DNA of 32,050 nucleotides from Candidatus Gemmiger faecigallinarum (GCA_019120395.1 DWVD01000020.1:1-32050), one strand, 5' to 3'; positions 15,209-23,367 are shown, numbered from the stretch's first letter. The notes: generated from the letters alone by a model not told the origin. Translations and numbers: made by a program.

Positions 15209-15790
15209 ATGGATTTTGAAACGCTGAAACAGGAATGCCTGGCCTGCCGCCGCTGCGATTTGTGCGAGACCCGCACCAACGTGGTGTTTGGCCAAGGCGT
15301 ACCCGACGCCGAGGTGCTGTTTGTGGGCGAAGGCCCCGGCGCCAATGAGGACGAGCAGGGGCTGCCCTTTGTGGGGCGCAGCGGCAAGCTGCTGGACAGC
15401 TATCTGGAGGCGGTGGGGCTGAGCCGCGAGAAAAATGTTTTCATCGCCAATATCGTCAAGTGCCGCCCGCCCCAGAACCGGGACCCGCTGCCGGCGGAAT
15501 CCGCCGCATGCATGCCCTGGCTGCGGGAGCAGTTCCGCATCCTGCGCCCCAAGATCGTGGTCTGTCTGGGCCGTATCGCGGCCCAGCAGATGATCGAACC
15601 CAAGTTCTCGGTCACCAAGGATCACGGCAAATTCTTTGACAAGCAGGGCACGCTGTTTATGGCCACGCTGCACCCGGCGGCGCTTTTGCGCAACCCCAAC
15701 AACAAACCGCTGGCCTTTGGCGATTTCGCCGCTCTGCGGGACAAGATCTACGAGGTCTGCACCCACACCTACCCGGATCAGATGCAATAA
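15209..15790 (+). CDS. Uracil-DNA glycosylase, family 4 (Fe-S)
   Basis: Removes uracil from DNA at the start of base-excision repair. It has 193 residues and all family 4 marks. Cysteines C13, C16, C85 and C101 match the four [4Fe-4S] ligands. The uracil-binding motif A is [17 protein letters not shown] (residues 40-56), [11 protein letters not shown] covers 81-91, and the C-terminal active loop is [10 protein letters not shown]. It lacks the family 1 catalytic DPYH. The start has GAGGAA (15197-15202) upstream. It is followed directly by a hairpin terminator, so it is the last gene of the unit that may begin at the GNAT gene or mltG. Confidence 0.95.
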   Translation: MDFETLKQECLACRRCDLCETRTNVVFGQGVPDAEVLFVGEGPGANEDEQGLPFVGRSGKLLDSYLEAVGLSREKNVFIANIVKCRPPQNRDPLPAESAACMPWLREQFRILRPKIVVCLGRIAAQQMIEPKFSVTKDHGKFFDKQGTLFMATLHPAALLRNPNNKPLAFGDFAALRDKIYEVCTHTYPDQMQ

Positions 15791-15828
15791 AAACCTGCCC
15801 GCCCGCCCCGGCGGGCATCGGCGTTTTT
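15787..15828. terminator. Intrinsic terminator after the uracil-DNA glycosylase gene
   Basis: Core GCCCGCC/GGCGGGC (15801-15807, 15810-15816) is flanked by AAAAAC on the left (15789-15794) and GTTTTT on the right (15822-15827). This makes an A/T-bounded, probably bidirectional terminator. Confidence 0.7.
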
Positions 15829-15873
15829 GGGGCGGCCGGGCGGGACAGACGGTTCCCGGCCGGCGGGGCGCTA

Positions 15874-15902
15874 TTGACAACGACCCGCAAAATCAGCATA
15901 AT
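15874..15902 (+). promoter_or_regulatory. Promoter of rsmD
   Basis: TTGACA (15874-15879), exactly 17 bases, CATAAT (15897-15902). It is near-perfect and lies 77 bases before the rsmD start. Confidence 0.85.
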
Positions 15903-15979
15903 GGTAGATACAAAACTGTACCCTGCCGTGCAAAACGGCAAAACCGGCCGTGTTGAAGGCAGAGGAAAGGAGCCAGCCC

Positions 15980-16528
15980 ATGCGCGTCATTGCAGGTACC
16001 GCCCGCGGCAAAGTGCTGAAAGCGCTGCCCGGGCAGGAGATCACCCGCCCGACCATCGACCGCGTCAAGGAGGCCATGTTCTCCAGCGTCCAGTTCCTGG
16101 TGCCGGGGGCGCGGGTGCTGGACCTGTTTGCCGGCAGCGGCCAGCTAGGAATCGAGGCGCTGTCCCGCGGCGCGGTCACCTGCGATTTTGTGGACGCCTC
16201 GCCCGAAGCCTTTGCGGTGGTGCGCGAAAACTGCCGCGCCGCCCGTGTGGAAATGAAAAGCAAACTGCACAATTGCGATGCGTTTGCGTTTTTGGCCGCG
16301 GCGCGGGGGCCGTTCGACCTGGTTTTGCTGGATCCGCCGTTTGGACATGATACGCTGGCCAGGGTGCTGCCGGAGCTTTCGCGCATTGTGGCGCCGGGCG
16401 GCGTCGTTTTGTGCGAGAGCGAGCGGGAAGCCTTTCTGCCGGAGACGGCGGGGGAGCTGGCGCGCGCCAGACAATACACCTACGGCCGGATCCTGGTGAC
16501 CCGCTACGAGAAGCGGGCGCAGGATTGA
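15980..16528 (+). CDS. rsmD: 16S rRNA (guanine966-N2)-methyltransferase RsmD
   Basis: SAM-dependent methyltransferase for m2G966 of 16S rRNA. It has 182 residues, the usual length. RVIAGTARGKVL opens the protein as in the family, and TRPTIDRVKEAMF (residues 22-34) is the RsmD box. The SAM loop is DLFAGSGQLGIEALSRGA (48-65). The catalytic tetrad is DPPF (118-121) where DPPY is commoner; phenylalanine here is an accepted variant of the N6/N2 methylase motif IV. Ribosome site AAAGGAG (15966-15972). The coiled-coil gene follows after 55 bases. Confidence 0.94.
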   Translation: MRVIAGTARGKVLKALPGQEITRPTIDRVKEAMFSSVQFLVPGARVLDLFAGSGQLGIEALSRGAVTCDFVDASPEAFAVVRENCRAARVEMKSKLHNCDAFAFLAAARGPFDLVLLDPPFGHDTLARVLPELSRIVAPGGVVLCESEREAFLPETAGELARARQYTYGRILVTRYEKRAQD

Positions 16529-16583
16529 GCCGGTTTCCGATATTGACGGATAGAAAGTTTCGACAGTCTTTGGAGGTACAGCC

Positions 16584-17057
16584 ATGAACGTGGACGAATT
16601 GCTTGACCTGATGGAAGAAACGCTGGAGGAAGGCACGGCCATGCCGTTCTCGGCCGGCAAGCGCGTGGTGGATGTGGATAAAATGCGCGACATCATCGAC
16701 GATGTGCGCGCCAACCTGCCGGACGAGATGCGCCAGAGCAAAAAGATCGTGGAGGACCGGGAGCGCATCGTGCAGGATGCCCACCAGGAGGCGGACGCCA
16801 TCATCCGCCAGGCGGAGGAGCGGGCCAAGGCCATCACTTCGGATCAGGAGATCGTCAAGCGGGCGCAGAAGCACGCGGTGGAGATCCTGACCACGGCGCA
16901 GAACCAGGGGCGCGAGATCAGCAAGAGCGCCACCACCTACTGCGAGACGATCCTGAAAAATACCGAGGAAACCATGGCGCGCAGCATCGCGGACATCAAA
17001 AATACCCGCCTGAACCTGCGCAACGCCACCTCGCGCGGGGCGCGCCGCCCCAAGTGA
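16584..17057 (+). CDS. Coiled-coil protein of unknown function (ATPase/stator-like helix)
   Basis: A 157-residue, strongly charged, helical protein with no membrane segment. After a short N-terminal motif (MNVDELLDLMEETLEEG), residues 28-140 form a long amphipathic helix rich in E, R, K, A and Q (SKKIVEDRERIVQDAHQEA, then RQAEERAKAITSDQEI). Such helices often draw weak matches to F/V-ATPase stator subunits (b, H/E), but the neighbourhood has no ATPase genes, so the resemblance is probably compositional. The C-terminus is basic (SRGARRPK). In many clostridia a protein of this kind sits near rsmD and coaD; coaD is not here. Ribosome site TGGAGG (16571-16576). A division-related scaffold role is possible but unproven. 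Confidence 0.75.
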   Translation: MNVDELLDLMEETLEEGTAMPFSAGKRVVDVDKMRDIIDDVRANLPDEMRQSKKIVEDRERIVQDAHQEADAIIRQAEERAKAITSDQEIVKRAQKHAVEILTTAQNQGREISKSATTYCETILKNTEETMARSIADIKNTRLNLRNATSRGARRPK

Positions 17058-17166
17058 GGGCGGGGCCACAGCCTGCGGACAGGATGCGCCAAAAAGCGGC
17101 GCAGCGGCGTGCCCGGGAAGGAAAAGACGCCGGCGTCCCCCTGTGTTACAAATATGAAAATTTACT

Positions 17167-17204
17167 GCCCACAGCGGTTTTCGACCGCTGCGGGCTTGTT
17201 TTTT
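17167..17204 (+). terminator. Intrinsic terminator upstream of the dcw cluster
   Basis: GCCC-A-CAGCGGT (17167-17178) pairs with ACCGCTG-C-GGGC (17184-17195), one mismatch, 5-base loop, followed by TTGTTTTTT (17196-17204). Confidence 0.85.
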
Positions 17205-17224
17205 ACCCCTGGATTTGGTATTAT
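17196..17224 (+). promoter_or_regulatory. Promoter of the dcw cluster (mraZ promoter)
   Basis: TGGTATTAT (17216-17224) is an extended -10. TTGTTT (17196-17201), 17 bases upstream, is a weak -35 that coincides with the U-tract of the preceding terminator. Transcription would start near 17231. Confidence 0.65.
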
Positions 17225-17236
17225 AGAACTGCGATT

Positions 17237-17271
17237 GTGGGTAAAAGTGGTTTGCAGAGGTGAAAAGTGGA
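17237..17271 (+). promoter_or_regulatory. Putative MraZ operator: four GTGGN repeats at 10-base spacing
   Basis: GTGGG (17237), GTGGT (17247), GAGGT (17257) and GTGGA (17267) are each separated by 5 bases. This is the architecture of MraZ boxes known from E. coli (TGGGN repeats with 5-base spacers). It lies just after the predicted start of the mraZ transcript, fitting autorepression. Confidence 0.7.
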
Positions 17272-17274
17272 GAG

Positions 17275-17304
17275 TTATCCACATTTTCAACCGGGTTTTC
17301 CACA
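17275..17304 (+). promoter_or_regulatory. DnaA-box-like sequences in the mraZ leader
   Basis: TTATCCACA (17275-17283) matches the DnaA box TTATNCACA exactly. TTTTCCACA (17296-17304) differs at one position, and the minus strand reads TTACCCACA at 17236-17244. Binding is inferred only. Confidence 0.4.
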
Positions 17305-17352
17305 GCAACTTCACAATGCTATGTCAAAAACCGTCGAAAGGGGGAAAATGCC

Positions 17353-17769
17353 ATGCTGATGGGGCAGTACGATTATGCCGTCGACGCCAAAGGCAGGCTG
17401 AATTTCCCCGCCAGGTTCCGCGACGAGATGGGGCAGACGTTTATCGTCACCTGCTGGCTGGACCATTGCCTGGCCGCTTTCCCGGTGGAACAGTTTGAAA
17501 AGATCGCGGAAAAAATCGAGGAAAAGGGCTTGGTCAAGGGCCGCAAAGTCACCCGGATGCTGTACAGCTCGGCCGTGGAGGTCACGCCGGACAAGCAGGG
17601 GCGCATCCAGCTGCCTGCAAAGCTGCGGGAGTACGCCGGCCTGGACCACGATGTGACCATCATCGGCAACCGGGAATTTGCCGAGATTTGGAATACCGCC
17701 GCCTGGAACGAGACCCAGGCGGGTGCGGACGAGGACTTTACCGCCGCGATGGAGGACCTGGACTTCTGA
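17353..17769 (+). CDS. mraZ: Transcriptional regulator MraZ
   Basis: First gene of the division cluster; an AbrB-fold DNA-binding protein forming ring oligomers that represses its own dcw promoter. It has 138 residues. Two SpoVT/AbrB-like halves are visible, each with the DxxGR signature: DAKGRLNFPARFR (about residues 10-22) and DKQGRIQLPAKLR (about 80-92). The start MLMGQYDYAVD matches the family's MFMGEY opening, and AAAGGGGG (17337-17344) sits 8 bases upstream. Longer in-frame reading from 17260 crosses the operator and is rejected. The GTGGN repeats upstream are its probable binding site. rsmH follows after 62 bases. Confidence 0.95.
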   Translation: MLMGQYDYAVDAKGRLNFPARFRDEMGQTFIVTCWLDHCLAAFPVEQFEKIAEKIEEKGLVKGRKVTRMLYSSAVEVTPDKQGRIQLPAKLREYAGLDHDVTIIGNREFAEIWNTAAWNETQAGADEDFTAAMEDLDF

Positions 17770-17831
17770 ACGGCACGGACTGGCGGACCCGCGCCGATGC
17801 GGGGCCGAAAAAACGGGAAAGGAAGCAGTAC

Positions 17832-18755
17832 ATGGAATTTCATCACGTTCCCGTTTTGCTCAACGAGTGCATGGACGGGCTGGCCATCGACCCTGCCGGG
17901 ACCTATCTGGACGGCACGGCGGGCGGCGCTGGCCATTCCCGCGAGATTGCAAAGCGCCTGACCACCGGGCGGCTGATCGCGCTCGATCAGGACCCGGATG
18001 CGGTGGCAACCGCCACCGAAAGGCTTAAGGGCCTTCCCGCCCGGGTGGTCAGGGCCAATTTCCGCGAGGCGCCCCGCGTGCTGGCGGAGCTGGGGATCGG
18101 GCAGATCAACGGCGCTTTGCTGGATCTGGGCGTTTCCAGCCATCAGCTGGACGACGCCGCCCGGGGGTTTTCCTACCATGCCGACGCGCCGCTGGACATG
18201 CGCATGAGCCAGTCCGGCCCTACCGCGGCGGACCTGGTCAACACCCTGGGCAGAGAGGAACTGGCCCGGATCCTGCGGGATTACGGCGAGGAGCCTTATG
18301 CCTGGCAGATCGCCGGCAAGATCGTCGCCGCCCGGGCCGAACGCCCCATCCGGACGACGATGCAGCTGGCCGAGCTGGTGGCCGCCGCGGTACCTCCGGT
18401 CGAACGGCGCAAGCACAAAAACCCCGCCCGCCGCACCTTTCAGGCTGTCCGCATTGCCGTAAACGGCGAGCTGGACGCGCTGAACGAGGGGCTGGACGGC
18501 ATCTTTGACGTTTTGGCCCCCGGCGGGCGGCTGTGCGTCATCACTTTCCACAGCCTGGAAGACCGGCTGGTCAAGAACAAGTTCCGCCGCTGGGCGCAGA
18601 AATGTACCTGCCCGCCGGAACTGCCGGTGTGCGTGTGCGGCGGCAGGGCCAAAGCACGGCTGATCACCCGCCGCCCCGTGGAGGCCGACGCCGGAGAACT
18701 GGAAGAGAACCGCCGCAGCCGGTCGGCCAAGCTGCGGGTACTGGAAAAACTGTAA
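17832..18755 (+). CDS. rsmH: 16S rRNA (cytosine1402-N4)-methyltransferase RsmH
   Basis: SAM-dependent enzyme (formerly MraW) that N4-methylates C1402 in the ribosomal P site; almost always the second dcw gene. It has 307 residues. FHHVPVLLNE opens the protein, and the SAM loop is DGTAGGAGHS (27-36). LLDLGVSSHQLDDAARGFSY, LDMRMSQ, the NPARRTFQAVRI block (usually HPA, here KNPA) and ITFHSLEDRLVK are all present. A cysteine group (CTCPPELPVCVCGG) near residues 258-272 is the usual C-terminal ribbon. Start codon chosen from AAAGGAAG (17817-17824). ftsL begins 53 bases after the stop. Confidence 0.96.
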   Translation: MEFHHVPVLLNECMDGLAIDPAGTYLDGTAGGAGHSREIAKRLTTGRLIALDQDPDAVATATERLKGLPARVVRANFREAPRVLAELGIGQINGALLDLGVSSHQLDDAARGFSYHADAPLDMRMSQSGPTAADLVNTLGREELARILRDYGEEPYAWQIAGKIVAARAERPIRTTMQLAELVAAAVPPVERRKHKNPARRTFQAVRIAVNGELDALNEGLDGIFDVLAPGGRLCVITFHSLEDRLVKNKFRRWAQKCTCPPELPVCVCGGRAKARLITRRPVEADAGELEENRRSRSAKLRVLEKL

Positions 18756-18808
18756 CGCTGCCAGCGGACGGCCGCAGCGCCGCCGCAGGCGAAAGGGGAG
18801 AAACACCT

Positions 18809-19282
18809 ATGACGCAGACTGCTTATGATCTTCGGGGCAAAACGGAGACGCACTACCGGGCCCCCCGCGTGCGGGTCGTAAAGGGCGGACGCGCGCGGCT
18901 GGAAAAACTGCGTCAGGCTGCCTATGCCATGCGCACGGTGCTGGTGTCGGTGCTGGTCCTGGGGCTGATCGTCAGCCTGCTGTACAGCCAGGCCATCAGC
19001 ACGGAGCTTTCGGGCGAAATCGAATCCACCCGCCAGCAGCTGGCCGAGGCGCAGAGCACTTACGACTACCTGTCCGGCCAGATGGACAATATCACCAGCA
19101 GCAACAACATTGCCGCCATTGCCGAGGGCGAGTTGGGCCTGGTCAAGGCGGACGCCAGCCAGATCACCTATCTGAACCTGGAGAGCGAGGGTCTGATCCG
19201 CCGCAGCGAAAGCCCGCTGTCCCGGCTGCTGTCCAACTTCCAGGCGGCGGCGCTCAGCCTGCTTGGCAACCTGGATCCCTGA
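18809..19282 (+). CDS. ftsL: FtsL-type septum protein
   Basis: A 157-residue bitopic protein between rsmH and the septal PBP, the standard position of ftsL. A basic cytoplasmic N-terminus (residues 1-40, rich in R/K) is followed by one membrane span (41-60) and a short extracellular coiled coil (about 63-100, ELSGEIESTRQQLAEAQS). The segment AIAEGELGLVKADASQITYL is the usual FtsL/DivIC end. It joins FtsQ/DivIB and a DivIC partner in the complex that activates FtsW-PBP. Sequence conservation of FtsL is low, so the call leans on topology and context. The C-terminal 30 residues are longer than in many FtsL. Ribosome site AAAGGGGAG (18792-18800). Confidence 0.88.
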   Translation: MTQTAYDLRGKTETHYRAPRVRVVKGGRARLEKLRQAAYAMRTVLVSVLVLGLIVSLLYSQAISTELSGEIESTRQQLAEAQSTYDYLSGQMDNITSSNNIAAIAEGELGLVKADASQITYLNLESEGLIRRSESPLSRLLSNFQAAALSLLGNLDP

Positions 19283-19323
19283 CCGCGCGGCCGTTTGCGC
19301 CGCACGCGGCATACCGCCGGCAG

Positions 19324-19360
19324 AAAGCGTGCGGCCGGATCGCCGGCAGGCACGCTTTTC
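19324..19360 (+). terminator. Hairpin between ftsL and ftsI, possible attenuator
   Basis: AAAGCGTGC (19324-19332) pairs perfectly with GCACGCTTT (19350-19358), with a GC-rich 17-base interior and a TTTT run. It is weak as a terminator; it could lower read-through inside the cluster. Confidence 0.45.
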
Positions 19361-19399
19361 GCATCTTTGTCTGTAAAGAATCAAAGGAAATACCCAGCC

Positions 19400-21877
19400 A
19401 TGTCCAATCGTTCGAATGATCCCCCCCGCAGGCCGGAAATGGAGCAGTACGGCGCGGACCGGGGCATGCGTATCCGCACGCTGATCCTGGTGGCCATCTT
19501 TCTGCTGCTGGGGTTCGGCATCCTGATCTATCAGCTGTATGTGCTGCAGATCCGGGATTACGAGACCTTCAGCGCCGACGCCACGGCGCAGCAGATGTCG
19601 GATACCACCATCCCCGCCACGCGCGGCTCCATTTACAGCTCCACCGGAAAGCTGCTGGCCAAAAGCAGCGTGGTGTGGAACATTGTGGCCGACCCTTCCC
19701 GCTGTGATCCGGCCTACATCCAGCAGGCCAGCGAGCAGATCGCCGCGCTGTCCGGCAATGCGGTCACCGCCGAAAGCGTGGCCGAGAATCTTTCCATGAG
19801 CGAGCGCAAATATCGCGTCCTGGCGCGCGGGCTGGACATGCCCACCGCCGAGGCGATCCTGGATTACGCCGACGCCCTCAACGAGCAGGCGGGCAAAACG
19901 GTGCTGTACCTGTATCAGGAGCAGTCCTCCCAGCGGGAATACCCCTACGGCGCCTTCATGTCGTCGGTGCTGGGCTTTACCGACAGCGAGGGGAACGGTC
20001 TGTACGGGCTGGAAAACTATTATAACGACATCCTGGCCGGCACGCCGGGGCGCAGCGTGGCGCTGGAAAGCGCCGGCGGCATCGTGCTCAACGACAGCGA
20101 GGCGAACTACCACGCCGCCATCGACGGCATGAACCTGAACCTGACGATCGACGACAATATCCAGGCCATCGTTGAGGAGTACCTGCAGCAGGCGATCGTT
20201 GATTTTGATGTAAAAAGCCGCGCATGCGCCATTGTCATGAACGTCAATACCGGCGAGATCCTGGCCATGGCCAGCATGAACCAGTACGACCCCAACGATC
20301 CCTATACCATCTACGACAGCGAGATGCAGGCCATCCTGGACAGCGGCACGCTGACCGAGGAGACCACGGACATCCTGGTCAGCCGCCTGGGCGACACCAC
20401 CGAGCTGCAGGAGATCATCAGCGACGGCGTCATCGGCAGCGACGAGGAATACTCCCGGCTGCAGGGCATGATGCGCGAGGCACAGTGGCGCAACAAGAAC
20501 ATCACGGAGCTGTACTATCCCGGCTCGGTGTTCAAGCTGGTCACGGCGGCCGCCGCGCTGGATTCCGGCCTGATGGATACCAGCCAGCAGTTTGCCTGCA
20601 CCAGCGCGGGCTGGCTGATCAACGAGGGCAGTGACCTGTACGAACACACCTACCACTGCGCCAGCAACGCGGTGCACGGCGTCCAGGACATGGCGGCCGC
20701 GCTCAACAACAGCTGCAACATCTATTTCATCCAGGTGGGCCTGAAGCTGGGGGCGCAGGTCTTTTACGACTACTTCGATGCGTTTGGCTTTACCGAGCGC
20801 ACCGGCGTCGACCTGCCCTTTGAGACGCGCTGGATGGAATATCATGACGCCGACGCCCTTGCGCTGACCGAAGCGAACCTGGACTCCAGCTCTTTCGGCC
20901 AGGCGCAGACCTGCACGCCGCTGCAGATGGCCACGGCGGTGGCGGCGGTCGTCAACGGCGGCTACCTGGTCACGCCCCATGTGGTCGGCAGCATTACCGA
21001 CTCCAACGGCAATGTGGTCTCCAGCGTGGACACCACCATCCGCCGCCAGGTCATTTCGGAGGAAGTCAGCGCCGAGATGCGCACCATGATGGAACAGGTC
21101 GTGGGCCACGGTGTCCGCACCGATACCTCCGGCTCCTGCCGCAACGCCTACGTGGCCGGCTACCGCATCGGCGGCAAGTCCGGCACCTCTGAGAACCTGG
21201 GCAGGGAAGTGCTTTCCACCGGCGACTACCACAAGCAGAACAGCTTTGCCGCCGTGCTGCCCATCGACGACCCCGAGATCGAGGTCTTTGTCATGGTGGA
21301 CGACCCCCGCTGGGTGACCGACTCCTCCAGCCAGATCGTCGCCCCCATCGCGGGCAACATCATCAGCGAGATCGCCCCCTATCTGGGCCTGGAGCGCGAC
21401 CCCGAGTACGACACCGGCGAGACGACGGTGGTGCCCAATGTTGTGGGCAACAACAACAGTTCCTGGGTCAATGCCCAGGTGGAGATGAACAAGGCCGGTC
21501 TGGGCCATGAGCTGGTGGAGGGCACCGGCACGGTGGTCCACCAGAGCCCGGCCGCCGGCACGGTGGTGCCGGTGGGTTCCACCGTTTATCTGTACACCCA
21601 ATCCACCGCCGACCAGATGGTCACCGTGCCGAATGTGGTCGGGAAAAGCGGCAGCTTTGCGGTGCAGATGCTCAACGCCGCCGGGATCAACGCCCAGCTG
21701 GAAGGCGACGGCAGCGCGCTTGTCACCGGGCAGAGCGTTGCCGAAGGCGAGAGCGTCGCCATGGGCACCGTTATTACCATCACGACCGCCGCGTCCCAGG
21801 ACACAGGGGGCGACACGGGCGGGACCGCCGAGCCGGAGCCTGCCGCCGACAGCGGCACAGAGACCGCCGGCGGCTGA
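19400..21877 (+). CDS. ftsI: Septal class B penicillin-binding protein with two PASTA domains
   Basis: Transpeptidase that cross-links septal murein together with FtsW (PBP2x/PBP2B/SpoVD type). It has 825 residues: a cytoplasmic tail, a membrane span (26-47), a dimerisation region starting at TIPATRGSIYSSTGKLLA, and the transpeptidase domain. Active-site motifs are SxxK as PGSVFK (nucleophile S376), SxN as SCN (438-440) and KSGT (593-596). KSGT in place of KTGT is common in PBP2x/SpoVD proteins. Two PASTA domains (about 675-735 and 740-797) start VVPNVVG and TVPNVVG. The tail is Gly/Thr/Glu-rich. No separate spoVD copy is seen. The start at 19400 is set by AAAGGAAA (19384-19391). Confidence 0.95.
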   Translation: MSNRSNDPPRRPEMEQYGADRGMRIRTLILVAIFLLLGFGILIYQLYVLQIRDYETFSADATAQQMSDTTIPATRGSIYSSTGKLLAKSSVVWNIVADPSRCDPAYIQQASEQIAALSGNAVTAESVAENLSMSERKYRVLARGLDMPTAEAILDYADALNEQAGKTVLYLYQEQSSQREYPYGAFMSSVLGFTDSEGNGLYGLENYYNDILAGTPGRSVALESAGGIVLNDSEANYHAAIDGMNLNLTIDDNIQAIVEEYLQQAIVDFDVKSRACAIVMNVNTGEILAMASMNQYDPNDPYTIYDSEMQAILDSGTLTEETTDILVSRLGDTTELQEIISDGVIGSDEEYSRLQGMMREAQWRNKNITELYYPGSVFKLVTAAAALDSGLMDTSQQFACTSAGWLINEGSDLYEHTYHCASNAVHGVQDMAAALNNSCNIYFIQVGLKLGAQVFYDYFDAFGFTERTGVDLPFETRWMEYHDADALALTEANLDSSSFGQAQTCTPLQMATAVAAVVNGGYLVTPHVVGSITDSNGNVVSSVDTTIRRQVISEEVSAEMRTMMEQVVGHGVRTDTSGSCRNAYVAGYRIGGKSGTSENLGREVLSTGDYHKQNSFAAVLPIDDPEIEVFVMVDDPRWVTDSSSQIVAPIAGNIISEIAPYLGLERDPEYDTGETTVVPNVVGNNNSSWVNAQVEMNKAGLGHELVEGTGTVVHQSPAAGTVVPVGSTVYLYTQSTADQMVTVPNVVGKSGSFAVQMLNAAGINAQLEGDGSALVTGQSVAEGESVAMGTVITITTAASQDTGGDTGGTAEPEPAADSGTETAGG

Positions 21878-21901
21878 CCGGGGCCGCGGCTGCGGCCCCG
21901 G
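21878..21901 (+). repeat. GC-rich hairpin between ftsI and murF
   Basis: CCGGGGCCGC (21878-21887) and GCGGCCCCGG (21892-21901) form a perfect 10-bp stem with a GGCT loop directly after the ftsI stop. There is no U-tract. The murF ribosome site is 14 bases on. Confidence 0.6.
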
Positions 21902-21932
21902 CAATGATCTGAAACAAAAGGAGCGATGCAAG

Positions 21933-23288
21933 ATGAAACCGATCCCTGCTAATCAACTGCTGGCCGGTCTGGCTCTGGCCGGGCCGGAACCGATCACTGC
22001 GGTCGTGACCGACAGCCGCAAGGTCGCCCCGGGCTGCGTTTTCGTCTGCTTCCCGGGCGAGCATGTGGACGGCCACGACTATGCGGCGGCGGCGTATGGC
22101 GCCGGCGCGGCCTATGTGGTGGCCAACCATCCCGTTGACGGCGTGCCGGAGGACCGTACCGTCCTGGTTCCCTCCAGCCATCACGCCATGGTGCGCATGG
22201 CTTCCAACTACCGCATGCTGTTCAGCCCGCTGATGATCGGCGTGACCGGCAGCGTGGGCAAAACCACCACAAAGGAATTCTGCTATGCGGTGCTTTCCGC
22301 TTTTGGCAATACCTTAAAGACCGAGGGCAACCAGAACAACGAGATCGGCCTGCCCAACACGCTGTTCCGCCTGGACGACGCCACCGAGTATGCCGTGGTG
22401 GAAATGGGCATGAGCGCGCTGGGAGAGATCGACCGGCTGGCCCGCGCCGCCCGGCCGTCGGCGGGCATCATCACCCGCATCGGGGTGTCGCACCTGGAAA
22501 ATCTGGGCAGCCGCGAGAATATACTGAAAGCAAAGTTGGAACTGTGCCACGGCCTGCCGGACGGCGCGCCGCTGGCGCTGAACGCCGACGACGACCTGCT
22601 GCCCACGGCCAAGCTGCCGGCCCGGCTCCGCCCGGTCTGGTTCGGCATCGACAGCCAGGACGCCGACGTCCGCGCGGTGAAGATCGAGCAGGACGGCGAC
22701 GGCACCCGATTTGTGCTTTCGGACCGGGAGCACGGGGAGTTCCCGGTGCAGATCCCCACCGTGGGGCTGCACACCGTCAGCGACGCGCTGGCGGCCTACA
22801 CCGCCGCCACCCGCCTGGGGCTGGACCCGGCCCGCGCGGCTGCGGCGCTTTCGAACTATCAGACCACCGGTATGCGGCAGCATATCGTGCACAAAGGCGG
22901 CGTCACCGTCATTGAAGACTGCTACAACGCCAGCCCGGACAGCATGCGCGCGGCGCTGCAGGTTCTGCAGGGAACGCCCGCCCGGCGCAGGATCGCCCTG
23001 CTGGGCGATATGCTGGAACTGGGCGAGGTCAGCGAGGAGGCGCACCGCCAGGTCGGCGAGTGGGCCGCCGGGGCAGGCGTGGACCTGGTAATCGCCTACG
23101 GCCCGCGGAGCAAAGCGACGGCGCAGGCCGCCGCAGAAAAAGGTGTAACATCTTTGCATTGCGAAACGGAGTCGGAAGTGGTAGGATATGTAAGGCAAAA
23201 TGTACGCGAGGGCGACGCGCTGCTGGCCAAAGGCAGCCATGCGATGAAGCTCGACGAGGTGCTGAGCCGGTTCTACCAGACTTTGTAA
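21933..23288 (+). CDS. murF: UDP-MurNAc-tripeptide--D-alanyl-D-alanine ligase MurF
   Basis: Last cytoplasmic Mur ligase, adding D-Ala-D-Ala to the UDP-MurNAc tripeptide. It has 451 residues in three Mur domains. The N-terminal uridine domain shows TDSRKVAPGCVFVCFPG. The central ATPase has P-loop GSVGKTTTK (106-114), NQNNEIGLP and VEMGMSALGEI. The C-terminal domain has DCYNASPDSM, where DxYNANP is canonical, and LGDMLELGE. The MurF-type ENQNNExG string separates it from MurE and MurC. Ribosome site AAAAGGAG (21916-21923). No murE precedes it, unlike many dcw clusters. Confidence 0.96.
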   Translation: MKPIPANQLLAGLALAGPEPITAVVTDSRKVAPGCVFVCFPGEHVDGHDYAAAAYGAGAAYVVANHPVDGVPEDRTVLVPSSHHAMVRMASNYRMLFSPLMIGVTGSVGKTTTKEFCYAVLSAFGNTLKTEGNQNNEIGLPNTLFRLDDATEYAVVEMGMSALGEIDRLARAARPSAGIITRIGVSHLENLGSRENILKAKLELCHGLPDGAPLALNADDDLLPTAKLPARLRPVWFGIDSQDADVRAVKIEQDGDGTRFVLSDREHGEFPVQIPTVGLHTVSDALAAYTAATRLGLDPARAAAALSNYQTTGMRQHIVHKGGVTVIEDCYNASPDSMRAALQVLQGTPARRRIALLGDMLELGEVSEEAHRQVGEWAAGAGVDLVIAYGPRSKATAQAAAEKGVTSLHCETESEVVGYVRQNVREGDALLAKGSHAMKLDEVLSRFYQTL

Positions 23289-23301
23289 ACGAGATTTCGC
23301 C

Positions 23302-23345
23302 CCGGCCGGCGGGGCGGCCGCAGCGCCGCCCCTGCCGCCGGCCGG
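23302..23345 (+). repeat. Large GC hairpin in front of mraY
   Basis: CCGGCCGGC+GGGGCGGC (23302-23318) pairs with GCCGCCCC (23325-23332) and GCCGGCCGG (23337-23345): 17 bp with one 4-base bulge. It lies just before the mraY ribosome site (23354-23360). Confidence 0.6.
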
Positions 23346-23367
23346 AGGTATTTGGGGGAGTTTTTTC

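Noticed and set aside
16584-17057. ATP synthase subunit b or V-ATPase subunit H/E
   Set aside because: No membrane span and no ATPase genes around; the similarity is due to charged helix composition.
17236-17304. Chromosomal replication origin
   Set aside because: DnaA-like boxes are few, no AT-rich unwinding region follows, and no dnaA, dnaN or rpmH is nearby. A promoter-control role is simpler.
18440-21931. 1163-codon minus-strand open frame across ftsI
   Set aside because: Antisense shadow caused by high GC; rich in G, A, H and R, low sequence sense. The plus strand has clear ftsI motifs.
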